A program made the translations under genes and the position numbers. Of a DNA stretch of 64,000 bases, positions 45,961 to 57,631 are shown one piece after another. The notes beneath the pieces are model-generated. The model had not been told where the DNA came from. It saw nothing but the letters and a program-made list of their open reading frames with translations, and made no database searches. Each line of letters begins with the position of its first letter. Within the stretch, counting starts at the first letter, position 1. The stretch is from contig CM043960.1 of NCBI GenBank assembly GCA_014529385.2, positions 23,140,896 to 23,204,895 on the forward strand, read 5' to 3'. This DNA is from Adiantum capillus-veneris (lineage: Eukaryota; Streptophyta; Polypodiopsida; Polypodiales; Pteridaceae).

Positions 45961-48742
45961 GAAGGAGGTGGTGTTCCTCCACTTTCACCAAGTGAGAATG
46001 GCATTGCAAATGAGTGTGTGTGTGGAGTATATCCCCCTAGTACCCCCCTTCCTTGCTTTGGGCGAAATCTTTACATGCTACAAGCTCATTGGACCCCTCT
46101 CCCCCTAGCCAATCACATGAAGCCTGCAATCAAGCACATGGGTAGTCTTTTGACATGTGTCCTCCTTACCCCTTAGAGAGAGAGAGCTTGAAAATATCTA
46201 GATATTTGTTAGATGGAAGTAGAATCTCATTGGACCTCTCTTTAGCCCAACCAATAGCATTCAAGCACACCATGTGGTTAAGCTTAGTGAGAGTTTGACA
46301 TGTGTCCCATGTGATCTTTTAGAATTCCCCTAACTTTGAGATTGTTATGCATAGGAAGTTTCTCAAGCAACTTCCTCATTAAGTGTGTAGGTTCTCTTTT
46401 TGACTCAAGCATCTTACCCCCCATGCATAGGAAGCTTCTCAAGCAACTTTCTCATTAAATGTGACAAGTACCTCAAGTACCTTAGTCATCAAGCATGACG
46501 AGCACCTTAGGTGGAATTCCCACCTCAAGCACAGCCCTAGCTTGCTTAAGGTTCCCACCTCAAGCACAACCCTAGCTTGCTTAAGTTTAGGTCAGGTTCT
46601 CACCTCAAGCTCAGTCCTAGCTTGCTTAAGGTCAAAGGACTTTTGACACTAACCATTGGAGGTCTTTAATGAAGCAAACCCTAAGGTTTTAAGCTTCATT
46701 AGTTAACCTTGCTCTTTGATAGACCATCTCTCATTTGGGACCCCTTTACCATTGGCCCCGTGTTGAGATAGAGCCGTAAGCACATGTCTATATTCTAACC
46801 CTTGTTCTCGTTTATTATCCCATATTAAATGATCAGTTTAATATGAGAAAATAATTTGGGATGGCTAGATACTAGATATTTAATGACATTACTGCTTAGA
46901 GAAGGAGGTGGTGTTCCTCCACTTTCACTAAGTGAGAATGGCCTTGCAAATGAGTGTGTGTGTGTGTGTGTGGAGTATATCCCCCTAGTACCCCCCTTCC
47001 TTGCTTTGGGCGAAATTTTTACATGCTACAAGCTCATTGGACCCCTCTCCCCCTAGCCAATCACATGCAGCCTACAGTGACGCACATGGGTAGTCTTTTG
47101 ACAAGTGTCCTCCTTACCCCTTAGAGATAGAGAGAGAGAGAGCTTGAAAATATCTAGATATTTGTTAGATGGAAGTAGAATCTCATTGGACCTCTCTTTA
47201 GCCCAACCAATAGCATTCAAGCACACCATGTGGTTAAGCTTAGTGAGAGTCTAACATGTGTCCCATGTGCTCTTTTAGAATTCCCCTAACTTTGAGATTT
47301 TTATGCATAGGAAGTTTCTCAAGCAACTTCCTCATTAAGTGTGTAGGTTCTCTTTTTGACTCAAGCATCTTACCCCCCATGCATAGGAAGCTTCTCAAGC
47401 AACTTCCTCATTAAATGTGGCAAGTACCTCAAGTACCTTAGTCATCAAACATGACGAGCACCTTAGGTGGAGTTCCCACCTCAAGCACAACCCTAGCTTG
47501 CTTAAGTTTAGGTCGGGTTCCCACTTGAAGCTCAGCCCTAGCTTGCTTAAGGTCAAAGGACTTTTAACACTAACACTTTAATGAAGCTAACCCTAAGGTT
47601 TTTTAAGCTTCATTAGTTAACCTTGCTCTTTGATAGACCCCCTTTACCATTGGCCCCGTGTTGAGATAGATCCGTAAGCACATGTCTATATTCTAACCCT
47701 TGTTCCCATTTATTATCCCATATTAAATGATCAGTTTAATATGAGAAAATCATTTGGGATGGTTAGATATTAGATATTTAATGACATTATCGCTTAGAGA
47801 AGGAGGTGGTGTTCCTCCACTTTCACCAAGTGAGAATGGCCTTGCAAATGAGTGTGTGTGTGTATGGAGTATATCCCCCTAGTACCCCCCTTCCTTGCTT
47901 TGGGCGAAATTTTTACATTGTACAAGCTCATTGGACCCCTCTCCCCCTAGCCAATCACATGCAGTCTACAATCAAACACATTGGTAGTCTTTTGACATGT
48001 GTCCTCCTTACCCCTTAGAGAGAGAGAGCTTGAAAATATCTAGATATTTGTTAGATGGAAGTAGAATCTCATTGGACCTCTCTTTAGCCCAACCAATAGC
48101 ATTCAAGCACACCATGTGGTTAAGCTTAGTGAGAGTCTAACATGTGTCCCATGTGCTCTTTTAGAATTCCCATAACTTTGAGATTGTTATGCATAGGAAG
48201 TTTCTCAAGCAACTTCCTCATTAAGTGTGTAGGTTCTCTTTTTGACTCAAGCATCTTACCCCCCATGCATAGGAAGCTTCTCAAGCAACTTCCTCATTAA
48301 ATGTGACAAGTACCTCAAGTACCTTAGTCATCAAACATGACGAGCACCTTAGGTGGAGTTCCCACCTCAAGCACAGCCCTAGCTTGCTTAAGTTTAGGTC
48401 GGGTTCCCACCTCAAGCACATCCCTAGCTTGCTTAAGTTTAAGTCGGGTTCCTACCTCAAGCTCAGCCCTAACTTGCTTAAGGTCAAAGGACTTTTAACA
48501 CTAACCATTGGAGGTCTTTAATGAAGCTAACCCTAAGGTCTTTTAAGCTTCATTAGTTAACCTTGCTGTTTGACAGACCATCTCTCATTTGGGCCCCTTT
48601 ACCATTGGCCCCGTGTTGAGATAGATCTGTAAGCACATGTCTATATTCTAACCCTTGTTCCCGTTTATTATCCCATATTAAATGATCATTTTAATATGAG
48701 AAAATCATTTGGGATGGTTAGATATTAGATATTTAATGACAA
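45961..48742 (-). repeat. Three tandem LTR units of the gypsy family
   Basis: Units of 940, 898 and 944 bases start at 45961, 46901 and 47799 with GAAGGAGGTGGTGTTCCTCC. Each ends with the same hairpin (46821-46845, 47719-47743, 48674-48698) plus about 45 bases matching the end of pol at 6725-6762. Read on the minus strand each is a pol 3' tail followed by an LTR like that at 6784. Each also holds two or three 46-base subrepeats built on CACCTCAAGC and CCTAGCTTGCTTAAG. No internal coding region separates the units. Confidence 0.88.
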
Positions 48743-49335
48743 AATATGCAAAAAGTTCAGAGATGCCAAACATCAACAGTGCTATCCAAAGTCTGCCTTC
48801 ACAGTCCCAAAAGGTGAGACTAAATCAAAGCCAAACACTTTTGAACTCTTACAATGAAGGAGGCTATAGTGATCACCCTAGGAAGGGGGGAGCTGCAAAT
48901 CCATCCAAATCAGCTTATGTACCAGGAAAGGCTACACTAGTTAGAAGCCCTAGAGCTTCTAGCCAACCGACCCCTTCAAGGCAGAAACCATTGAAAGATC
49001 ATATGGTTGTTAGAAGTTTCCAATTGACCCAGATTCCATCAAAATCTATAGATAAATGCTTATATGAAGATCAACAGGAACAAAAGTTTCAATTGATCTC
49101 CACAAGTCAAAGTCAAAAGCCGCCAAATCCAATAGTGTTCAAATAGTTACATGTGATCAAGCTCACATATGCATATCAAGATGCACAGGGTAATGAATAT
49201 CAGCAAGATCACGACCTTGTACAAACCCTTATGGATGGTCTGACTGAAGTCAAAGACTATCTAAAGATGATGCAAAGCCTCAAGTTGCCAGAACAGGTGA
49301 CAAAAAAGTCAAAATCAATGAAAGCTAAAGTCTAA
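48743..49335 (+). pseudogene. Element Z polyprotein, after the insertion
   Basis: Open stretches 48743-49146 and 49153-49335 resume the Z reading after the LTR array. They are Ser/Gln/Lys-rich and contain another copy of the Z motif, YAYQDAQGNEY (about 49162-49194). No catalytic domain is seen. The array therefore appears to have landed inside the Z coding region between about 45352 and 48743. Confidence 0.6.
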
Positions 49336-49442
49336 AAGGATACACAAAGGTCACCACCAAAATCTCCTCCGAAGAGACAAATTTTGCCAAAAAGTATAGT
49401 GGATCTATTAAGATCAAAGGTTACTCAGACAATGCTCAACAA

Positions 49443-49886
49443 TTGCAAGTAAAAAGTGCAATATTACAGCCAATGGAGTCAACATCAACGGAAATAGGTG
49501 GTCAAAGCAAAGAAGATGCAGATAAAGCTCAACCAAAGGACACTGCCACAACAAAAGCAGTAAATAAAAAAAGAAATCCTGAGACAATCAAGTGCAACAT
49601 TGTTGGTGAAAACGAAGAAAAGCCGTCAAGTGAAGTAAAGCTAGATTTTCAATTAGACAAGAACCTCATGTCTTTTCGCACTTGGAAAAGATGTGGCCAA
49701 CCACAACTGGAAGATGATCCTAAACTTGCGAGCATATCAAGAGACAAACAAGCAGAATGCTGGGGAATAATCTCCACCACCATTGAAGTAAGTTCACAGA
49801 TCATCATAGCTCAATTCCATATGATCACAGCAAAGGATATGCCAGACAACATCATAATGGGAATGCCAATGGCCAGAAGATGTTAA
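49443..49886 (+). pseudogene. Retropepsin-like remnant 1 of element Z
   Basis: The C-terminal half reads FQLDKNLMSFRTWKR (Asp at 49656-49658), where a protease would have L-D-[ST]-G, and later IIMGMPMARR, the place of the usual ILG-x-P-[WF]. The overall shape fits a pepsin-like fold with its catalytic triad lost. The N-terminal half is a Lys/Thr-rich linker. The assignment is tentative. Confidence 0.45.
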
Positions 49887-50337
49887 GAGATATAGAATTC
49901 AATGAAGATGGAGTCTTCAAAGACAACAAAGAATGGAGACCAAGACTGGTCACCTGCAGACGACATCACAAATTCCTCAAACACAGTTAAAATGGAGACC
50001 GATATCAAAGCAGATCTTATTGAAGATGATACATCTTCATCAATCAAAACTTCAAAAGAGCTTGAAGAAAATCAGGCAATAGCAAGTGCAGATCAAACAA
50101 AGCAAAGAGCAACCACGATAGCTATTGAGCAAAGAATGCCACCAAAGCAAGAAGTTAAGAAGTTCGAGGTTGCAGACAACAGGGAAGCAATAAGAAATCC
50201 AAAGATCAATTATTGCTAACTGAATGAACTGATGCAAGTCAGATTGGAAAACAAAGTCTCAAGCTATGCTCCATAGAGACACAGCTAGATCAAGATGAGA
50301 CCATGCAAAAATCAGGACAAAGACCTTCAATAGAATC

Positions 50338-50680
50338 TCCAATGAGAATAGTTATAGTTCTTAGCAGTACAAAAGGAGCAAGTGTCAAATGTAATGCTCT
50401 ATTAGATAAAGAAGCAAATTGCAATATGATTGCAGACAACATTCATAGTATTCTAGAGATTACTTAGGGCAAGCCATATAATAGAGAAATCATGTGTAAG
50501 GCTACAAGTCAAAAAGAAATGGTTGCTACTCTTAGCATCCAACAACATGAAGAGCAGGTAAAGTTTCAAGTGAAGCCTTCAAAGGAAATGCTTGCAGATG
50601 TCATCCTTGGACATTAGTGGTTAGATAAACACAAGGCCTACAAAGAAGGTACAATGCTAATACTCTCTTCTCCAAAGTAG
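50338..50680 (+). pseudogene. Retropepsin-like remnant 2 of element Z
   Basis: ALLDKEANCNMIA (Asp at 50405-50407) stands where a protease would have LLDSGAN, and VILGH-stop-WLDKH (about 50600-50632) stands for ILG-x-x-WL. The pairing and spacing fit a retropepsin monomer. The D-K-E triad is inactive, and TAG stops at 50464-50466 and at about 50615 break the frame. This is the better of the two protease-like candidates in Z. Confidence 0.6.
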
Positions 50681-50707
50681 CCAGTAGAGAAGATACAAGA
50701 ACCGTTA

Positions 50708-51519
50708 ATGCAAAATTTAGAGTTGCAAAAGTCACTAGAATCAAAGATAAATCTTACAGACAAAGGTAAAGCTAAAGTGGAACTTCCACCGATTAGCAAA
50801 GAAGGTGTGACATCATATGCCTCTACATCAAAGAACCCTCATGGATCAGCTTCTTCAAGCAAATCAGGCTTACAAAACTTCAAGTCAACTGCTGACCCAA
50901 CTAAAACTTCTAAGGAGACACCCAAAAAAGCAAAGATACCTCGACAATATTCCAGGATATCTAACAAGCATGTATACAACAGAACCACATCGAAAGATGC
51001 TAAAGTCTACCACAACTCTCAAGAGGATACAAAACAAAGACGGATCTCAAAGAATGTTTCTCTTCGACAAGGATTTTACACAGGGTATACAAAGATTTGG
51101 CTACCAGTCAACCACAAGCCAATTGCAGCTACACCAGACGTGCATGAAGATCTCAAGAACTCAAAAAGACCTAGAGCGAAGCAAACTCAACAAAGGAGAT
51201 ACAAAGGTCATCAAGAGATTTGGATTCCCAAATCTTCCAATGCTCCTAGTCAAAAGCCAAATGCCGACAGTCAACAGAGGCCTACAAAAACATCAAAGAC
51301 TCCTATCAACAGGCCTAATTGGAGAATCAAACAGATAATGGAGTCTTCACAGTCAAAGAAGGACAACCCAACTAACGTGAATGCAGATTCAAAGAAGATA
51401 AAATAGGTATGGCAAAAGAAACCTTCAATGCCATCTTGGTCCTTCACTAATCTTCTTTTCGAGGATTCAAGCTTACTCTTACCTGAAAAAATGTTTGTAG
51501 TAAGCACAAGAATGTGAAA
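50708..51519 (+). pseudogene. Basic repeat region of element Z
   Basis: This is an open stretch of 232 residues, then after one TAG (51404-51406) about 35 more. It is rich in Lys, Ser, Thr and Gln. Degenerate copies of a tryptophan motif recur: YTGYTKIWLPV, YKGHQEIWIPK, and a VWQKKP after the stop. No RT motif follows. Function is unknown. The basic composition suggests nucleic-acid contact or a disordered linker. Confidence 0.5.
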
Positions 51520-52466
51520 AGTCAAGTCGCTAGGGTGCAAAAAACACTCTTTGGCATAGTCAAAGTCGGGCTACTGAGCCATAAAATGAGCAAAACATTA
51601 ATCCCAAAGCTTCGAGTCATATTAAACTTTGTGCTAAGAGTCGTAGTTATTAGGCTTACGCTCAAGTTGGAAGAGTTGAGCATATCTAGGTCGTGTTGCT
51701 CATGTTGGATGAGATGAGCATAAGAGTCAAAGTCTATTAACTTACAATTGGTGAAGTGTCGTAGAGTCCAACACTCATGCACAGTACACAGTAAGATGAA
51801 AGCACATATCCTCGACGACGAAACCATTCTTAAAGGGGTGCCAGCTTGCAAAGCCATGCCATATGCTTTTATAGCTACACCATCTTTCTGAATAACCGCT
51901 CAAAAACTTTCTTGCACAACATATTGTTTCCCATGCATTTTTGTGTATGCATAAATATGATGTCCCACCATTGGACATATGCATCAGACACTCTTTTTTG
52001 CTTCCATCTATGTACCTTGAGTGGACTACAACAGGCAAACCAATGTTCCATCATGCTACCCTTTTATATTTGTTGCCTTTTTAATTCTATATCTATCAAC
52101 AAATGATCACTTGAGTACTTTATTAATATTTCCAATGCTAATAAGTACTCCAATAATGCGCGTATCCCAAAGGCACTTTTTTTCCATTGGGTTTGTTTTC
52201 TTTGGTCATTCAAGTATTAGATCCTAATTTAGAACCTCATCGTTTCACTTCCCTTGTACATACTTTTCATAAATAAACAGTAGTCTCATCATTATGCTAT
52301 TACAATGGACAAATCCAACAATCATCTCTCACATCAGACTTATTCGAACCAACCAAGATGCGCAACAAATAGAACCTCATTAACAAATTCAATGACAAGT
52401 GAAGACGATTAGCCTATCAACAACCAATCAAAAACCTTCCATAGCCTCCACAGACACTTTTCAACA
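51520..52466. other. Non-coding tail of element Z
   Basis: No RT, RNase H or integrase motif was found on either strand in this last stretch before the polypurine tract. This supports Z being an element without a polymerase. Confidence 0.55.
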
Positions 52467-52503
52467 GTGCCCGAGGACGGGCACTAAAATCGGAAGGGGG
52501 GAA
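52467..52503 (+). other. Hairpin and polypurine tract of element Z
   Basis: GTGCCCG and CGGGCAC (52467-52484) form a perfect 7-base stem with loop AGGA. Seven bases on lies GGAAGGGGGGAA (52492-52503), ending exactly at the TGTTAAC start of the LTR. Confidence 0.8.
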
Positions 52504-52888
52504 TGTTAACTTAATCAACATCACTTTAACAGAAGCTGCTAAAGATCGAAAATGTACGGATGCACATCGAAGATGAATACAAAGAAACAGTGAAGATTGG
52601 AGTTACACATTTTTCACGTTTTTTTAAAATGGTCACGTATTACAAATTCTCGATTTATTTCAAACCATAGTAATATTAATGTGTTACGGGCTCAATGGGA
52701 GTTCCAAGATGTAAAGAACAGGTCAGCAGTGTGCCTAGGTAGCAGATTTAGTAAGTGGTGGAGCCTTAAAGGCCTTGGACGCCCGGAGATTACATATTCT
52801 AGGTATATAATGCAGCGTGTAAAAAAAATTAGGGTTCTCAAGCTCATTTGTTGAGAGCACTCTTTGGTGAGATCTTTTGAGGTGTGTG
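52504..52888 (+). repeat. 3' LTR of element Z, truncated
   Basis: This begins TGTTAACTTAATCAACAT right after the purine tract. From about 52625 it aligns with 39936-40210. It stops at GAGGTGTGTGGCA, where SINE-like sequence starts, while the left copy continues at this point. The SINE-like unit has therefore cut or replaced the LTR end. Confidence 0.75.
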
Positions 52889-53165
52889 GCATCCACTTCA
52901 ACAAAATGAACAACACGCATGATTAGCTCATTGAACTACCATAATGCCCGTCTTAGTTTGAATTTGTGGAGGTGACATGCCGTTGTTTTTTTTGCCGTCG
53001 AGATTTCCACGTTTGTCGTTAACCTTATGACGGGGTCTTCATTCAAGACCTCGTGCCATTTAATCACAAGGGTTGCCGGGTATGTGTCATTATTATTTGT
53101 GATGTGATGAGATAAAGTCGCACGAAATTTTGAGCACCGTGACAACTATCTCTTCGGTTGACTTA
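52889..53165 (+). mobile_element. SINE-like unit, second copy
   Basis: A-box-like TTAGCTCATTGAA (52923-52935) and B-box-like AGTTTGAATTT (52955-52965), then a T run and a body with TTTAATCACAAGGGTTGCCGGG. It matches the head at 39797-39935. Both Pol III boxes are more decayed here. The right end is uncertain. Confidence 0.55.
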
Positions 53166-53223
53166 AAATGGCCCGAGACTATCCGCGTCATGTAGTCCTG
53201 AGGAATCAGGATCCAGGGGGGCC

Positions 53224-53228
<5 letters not shown>

Positions 53229-53260
<32 letters not shown>

Positions 53261-53316
53261 AGGCAGGGAGGAGGCGGGGAGCGAGAGCGAGTGAGAGAGA
53301 GAGAGAGAGAGAGAGA
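53229..53316. repeat. (GA)n tracts before the possible exon
   Basis: Two GA runs (about 53229-53254 and 53293-53316) lie just upstream of the ATG at 53318. Another, about 21 GA units long, lies at 53571-53608 inside the presumed intron. GA-rich leaders are common in plant genes. Confidence 0.85.
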
Positions 53317-53317
53317 T

Positions 53318-53530
53318 ATGGCGGAGATGCTGTATTGGATGAGGCGGCCTCTTTGGCAGGCGGCCTTCATTGTGTTGGGCCTCCTGATGTGGTCATTCTA
53401 CTTGGCCTTCTCTTGGATTTTGGCCCTCCCTCCTCTCGCTCAAGCTCTCCTTGGTGCGGCTCTTGGCTTCACTTCCATGGCGTCATACTCCAATATTCAG
53501 ACACAGCGGTCGCAATTCCGGAGGCGTACC
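53318..53530 (+). CDS. Possible first exon of a membrane protein gene
   Basis: An ATG after a GA-rich leader opens 71 codons that end exactly at a GTATGTG splice donor (53531). The product has a hydrophobic core, AAFIVLGLLMWSFYLAF, then another hydrophobic stretch ALLGAALGFTSM, and a basic end QFRRRT. It would have one or two membrane segments. I do not recognise the family, and no later exon was found in the window before element debris begins. Chance cannot be excluded, but base composition and the donor favour a real exon. Confidence 0.45.
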
Positions 53531-53569
53531 GTATGTGCTCTCCCCCATTTTCACTGTTGCACATGCATT

Positions 53570-53612
<43 letters not shown>

Positions 53613-54796
53613 TTTTCCTGTATTGTGGCCAACCGTTAATGACCCTGGGAGGAGCTCATTTGAACACCTGTTAGACGAGTCGGCCATCTGTTTTCACAAA
53701 TTTCAGACTTTTGTGTTTTTGCATTGCACGAAGACTTAATCTTGAGCTATTTTCTGAAAGCCCTGGAATTTTTGATGACTGGCTTACACTTATCTGTTTC
53801 ACCTTTGGAGTTTTAAGGAATGTGGAGAAGACCTTGGGGTTGTCTTTAGCAGACATCTTTTGGCTTTCATATTTTGCATGTTGGTGATGAGAGAGCATGT
53901 TTTGCAAAGTGGTAACCTTAATGTCATCTAAACCTAATTTTTGTTCGAGCTGAGTCCAGCTGAAAACCAAGAAATGTCCTGCGTGTGAACCATCGGCAAT
54001 TCCTCCCCAACCCCAACCTGCCAGTGCAGTTCACTGTTGCCATGTGTGCCGTGTACAATTCTTATCAGCGTGCCACCTTTTTAAGACGTTGAGAGTGACT
54101 TATTTTTGTGACAAATGGAGCTTGTGAGTGGAAAATGTGGAAATCTTCTATGTACACATGAATTTATGCATATTGCAAATGTGACACTTACAAGCACCTC
54201 ATAAGAAGTGTAGTACTATGCTTGAGTTGTCCCTTGCAGTTTGGGTTTTATGATGGTGGTCCAACTACTCGTTTTTGAACCTCAGACCTGACAAGGCCAT
54301 CACAGGCTAGAATGTGAACCCAGCCTCCTCTTTGTACTGTCTCCTTTCATACCAAGTTGTGGTTGTGATTTTTTTCAAAAAAGGCAGAGAAGTGGAGGGC
54401 GACAACTCGGCAAAATTTGCCAGGTTTGGCTCCTTGCTGATGGCACCGAGACAATGTGTGAGAGTGGGAGGGAAAAGGGTCTTTTTATAGGGGTAAGTCA
54501 CTACGAGCTCAGGTGATCATCTCCCATCCAGTAAATGAAGTTCTATCTAGTAAGTGCAATGTGCACACATAGGGTTTCTGGCATTGTTCTTGGCGTATCT
54601 CACAAATTGGTGGTGCATTTGAGCTTAGACTTGAACCGAAACGTTCCCCTAGACCTGATCTACACGTCCGTCTTGCCAGATTGCCACTAAAGTGTAATAA
54701 AATCTGCTAAAATGTGTGTTCAAACCATTTATGCAAGAGTGTTCTAAAATTGAAAACTTAATCCAATGAGCTTTTTGGGCATCCAGGTTTTGCGAC
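53531..54796. other. Presumed intron or intergenic sequence
   Basis: No second exon, domain or element end was recognised. Apart from the GA run it is unremarkable. Confidence 0.4.
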
Positions 54797-54944
54797 CGAT
54801 GCTAAATCCCCTAGGCTCTAAGACATTGCTCACCACATTGCCGGTGCTAAATCCCCTGGGCTCTAAGACCTGTTGTGTACACGATTGGCTCTAGGATTAA
54901 ATGTAGCATGTCTATGTGGGACACAGAGCCATGTGCACATGACA
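54797..54944 (-). repeat. LTR start of chromovirus A
   Basis: On the minus strand a weak purine tract is followed at 54944 by TGTCATGTGCACAT, a diverged form of the TGTCACGTGACA LTR start seen in elements B and C. A 28-base direct repeat (CCGATGCTAAATCCCC type, at about 54797 and 54842) lies within. The left end of this LTR was not found. Confidence 0.45.
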
Positions 54945-56612
54945 TCTCACTTGCTAAGGTGAGGTACAGGGGCCGGTCTGCATGGCCTCCTTGTTGTATG
55001 AGGCTAGCAAATCTGAATAGTTGATGAAAAATTCCTTGTCCACCCAAGCAGCATCCTGTGGTCCTTGGATCCTTGAACATCAAGAAGTATTTTGCTTGCT
55101 TCTTCGTACCGTGCTCAAATTGATGCAAGAGAATTTGTTCGGGCTCCATAACTTCAGCTTCTTCAACTATCTCTGGTTGCTCCTCGTTGGAAATGCTCCA
55201 AGGAGGTTCACCCTAAACAATAGAAGCCAAGAGACATGAAAAGCATTATGAATTGTCCACGGAGATGGAAAACATAATGGCATAGACACACGAGTTGCCT
55301 TCTTGATGATCAAAACTAGATTATATGTATAAAAAGAGAGTTTATGACATTTCTTACCGAATTGCTCGAGACATTTTGCTTCATTATCCTCAAATACGCC
55401 CAATTACCCTCTTTGAAAGAGACATCTTGACGATGCTTGTTAGCATGCCTAGAGTATGACTTTTAAGCCTTGCTAAGCTGAAGCTTAACACTCTCAAGGA
55501 CCTGTTGATAGGTTTGACTAACGAGATTAGCATCAGGCAATTTTGATATCGACTTAGTCAAGAGAGATTGAAAAGCTGCCTCGAAGGGGGTACGACCAAT
55601 TGCACTAGAGTATGCATCATTCTAAACAACCTAGACTAATGGCAAATATTGTTTCCACTTAAGATTGTTGAAAATGAGCATAAGCTTTAGAATATCGCAT
55701 GTCAATTGATTGTAAATTTGAGTTTTTGTCAAATTATAGATGAAATACCGATGAGAAGTTTAACTATGTGCTAAATTTTTTGAAAGTGTATGCGTAAAAG
55801 TGATGTGAACTAAGTATCGCGATCAAGCACTATCGACTTGGGTAGATCATATAGCAAATACAAATGCTTTATGAACAACTGTGCAACATCTCGTGCAATC
55901 ACATATTAGCCTTGCAAGGGATCAATATGAAAACTATACTTAAGCGATCGACTATTGTCAAAGAGTGCGTGTTCTGCGGAGAAGAAGGTGGTAAATTATA
56001 ATTTATTTACAAAATCCATAGTATGTCCTTAAAACGACCCCTTAGGGATAAACAAAAGCATAAGCAGACCTTGTTGCTTACCATGTGGGACTTTAACATT
56101 TTGACATACAATACATTTCATCACATATCTATATACATCCTTACGCATCTTTTGCCAATAAAAGAATTGTTCAATCTTTTACAATGTGGCATTTATACCC
56201 GTTTGACTACCTGTTAATGCATCACGTGCATCATGCAGAATTTGTGCTATGTGAGAAGGTAAGACACGTAATCAGTTTCTAAAAAAAAAGTCAACCGTTC
56301 CGAAGAAAATAATTTCACAAACCTTGTGTATGTAGTGCTTGTAATCAATGCTTTTCAAATTTCGAACTAATATAGTTATTTTTAAGATATCAAAACCAAC
56401 ACTTTGTGAAGCTCTAGAAGGACGTGCGAGAGTAGTAAGGCTACCAAGTAACTCACTGTAGTACCTACATCCGCAATATTTGTAATTATGGAGAAGTTTT
56501 CATCGGTTTGCATCCACAAGCATCAAAAGCATTCAATATCAAAAGTATAGAAAGCATCCACAGGAAGAAGTTTGGCAAATGCGGTTCACCTTTAACAGGG
56601 GGGGATGCCACA
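54945..56612 (-). pseudogene. Chromovirus A pol remnant
   Basis: Going leftward there is an integrase finger end, FYWQKMRKDVYRYV then CIVC (about 56160-56100). A shattered catalytic core follows, with SIVLDRD near 55830 and many stops. Then comes a GPY/F-like region (HNAFHVSWLL, about 55240-55270) and a chromodomain-like tail with EPEQILLHQFEHG (about 55148-55110). It aligns with element B throughout but is far more decayed, so it is the oldest of the three nested elements. It is interrupted on its right by LTR B. Confidence 0.72.
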
Positions 56613-57631
56613 TGTAAGGTGCCGTGGAAGAGAGTGTTGAACTTTGCTCAAGATGAGTGCTCCGAACTGTGCTCAAGGTTCCTTTTACTTACGGAAGGGA
56701 GAGCCTTCCGTGCCTTTAATGAGAGAGTGCAAGTGATCACAAACAAAGTGGATAAACACTGTGAATGAAGGTGCTGAGACTGAGAGATAAACTATACAAG
56801 TTGTCAAACCCTCCTCCGAAGGCCCTTCTCTTGATGGCGAGAGAAGTCTATGATATTGATTGCACAATCTGGTACAAGATGCTGATGCAAACTCATGAAG
56901 CTATGATGCAAAATGCGGGGACGACTGTGACGATGACGACTGCGGAATTTGCTGTCTGCTGCGGGTATGCTGCTAATAAAACGCTGAATTTGCTGTCTTA
57001 AAAACGCTGGATCTGCTGCCCTTTTAATTGCTGGTTTGCTGCTGTTTTGTTGCTGAAGGAAACGCTGCTTTGGAAGGCTGAAAACGCTGATCTGCAAGGG
57101 CTGTAAACGCTGATATGTAGGGGCTAAAAACGCTGTTCTGCAGGGGCTGTAATCGCTGATGCTTAGTGTTGAAAACGCCAGGCCATCAAAGCTGAAAACG
57201 CGAGGGTATAGGGAGTCCTTGCTTGAGAGAGAGAGGGAGACGCCTGCTGCGATTCGATTGCCTGTGCACTTTCCTGCTCTTCTGCGAGATAAGCCTAGCG
57301 CTAGGTTTGCTTATATATTACCTTAGCAAAATTGCCGTACCCAGTTCCCAACAAAAGTCACTTAAAAATAATAAGTGAAAAATGTCAAAAATAGGGAAAA
57401 TAGGTCTTATGCTCTGGAAAATGCTCCTGATGGATTTTGATGGTAATGCTGATGATCATGCTGTGTGCAACCAGAGGATATGCATCTACTCTAAGTTCCT
57501 GGGCATGCACGGTCTGCGAACACTCACAAAAGTGCCTGAACACTTCCTAAGCTAGACTGACTGGACTGATTGAACCCTTGTCATGAAGTAGCTTGTACAC
57601 GTATACATAGGGTTAGATCTGTCACGTGACA
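56613..57631 (-). repeat. LTR of chromovirus B
   Basis: The 1,019-base unit on the minus strand runs from TGTCACGTGACA to CACCTTACA and aligns with the LTR at 59379-60511. A TATATAAG box lies on the minus strand near 57310. A purine tract AAAAGGAGGGGA (minus) abuts its start at 57632. Confidence 0.82.
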
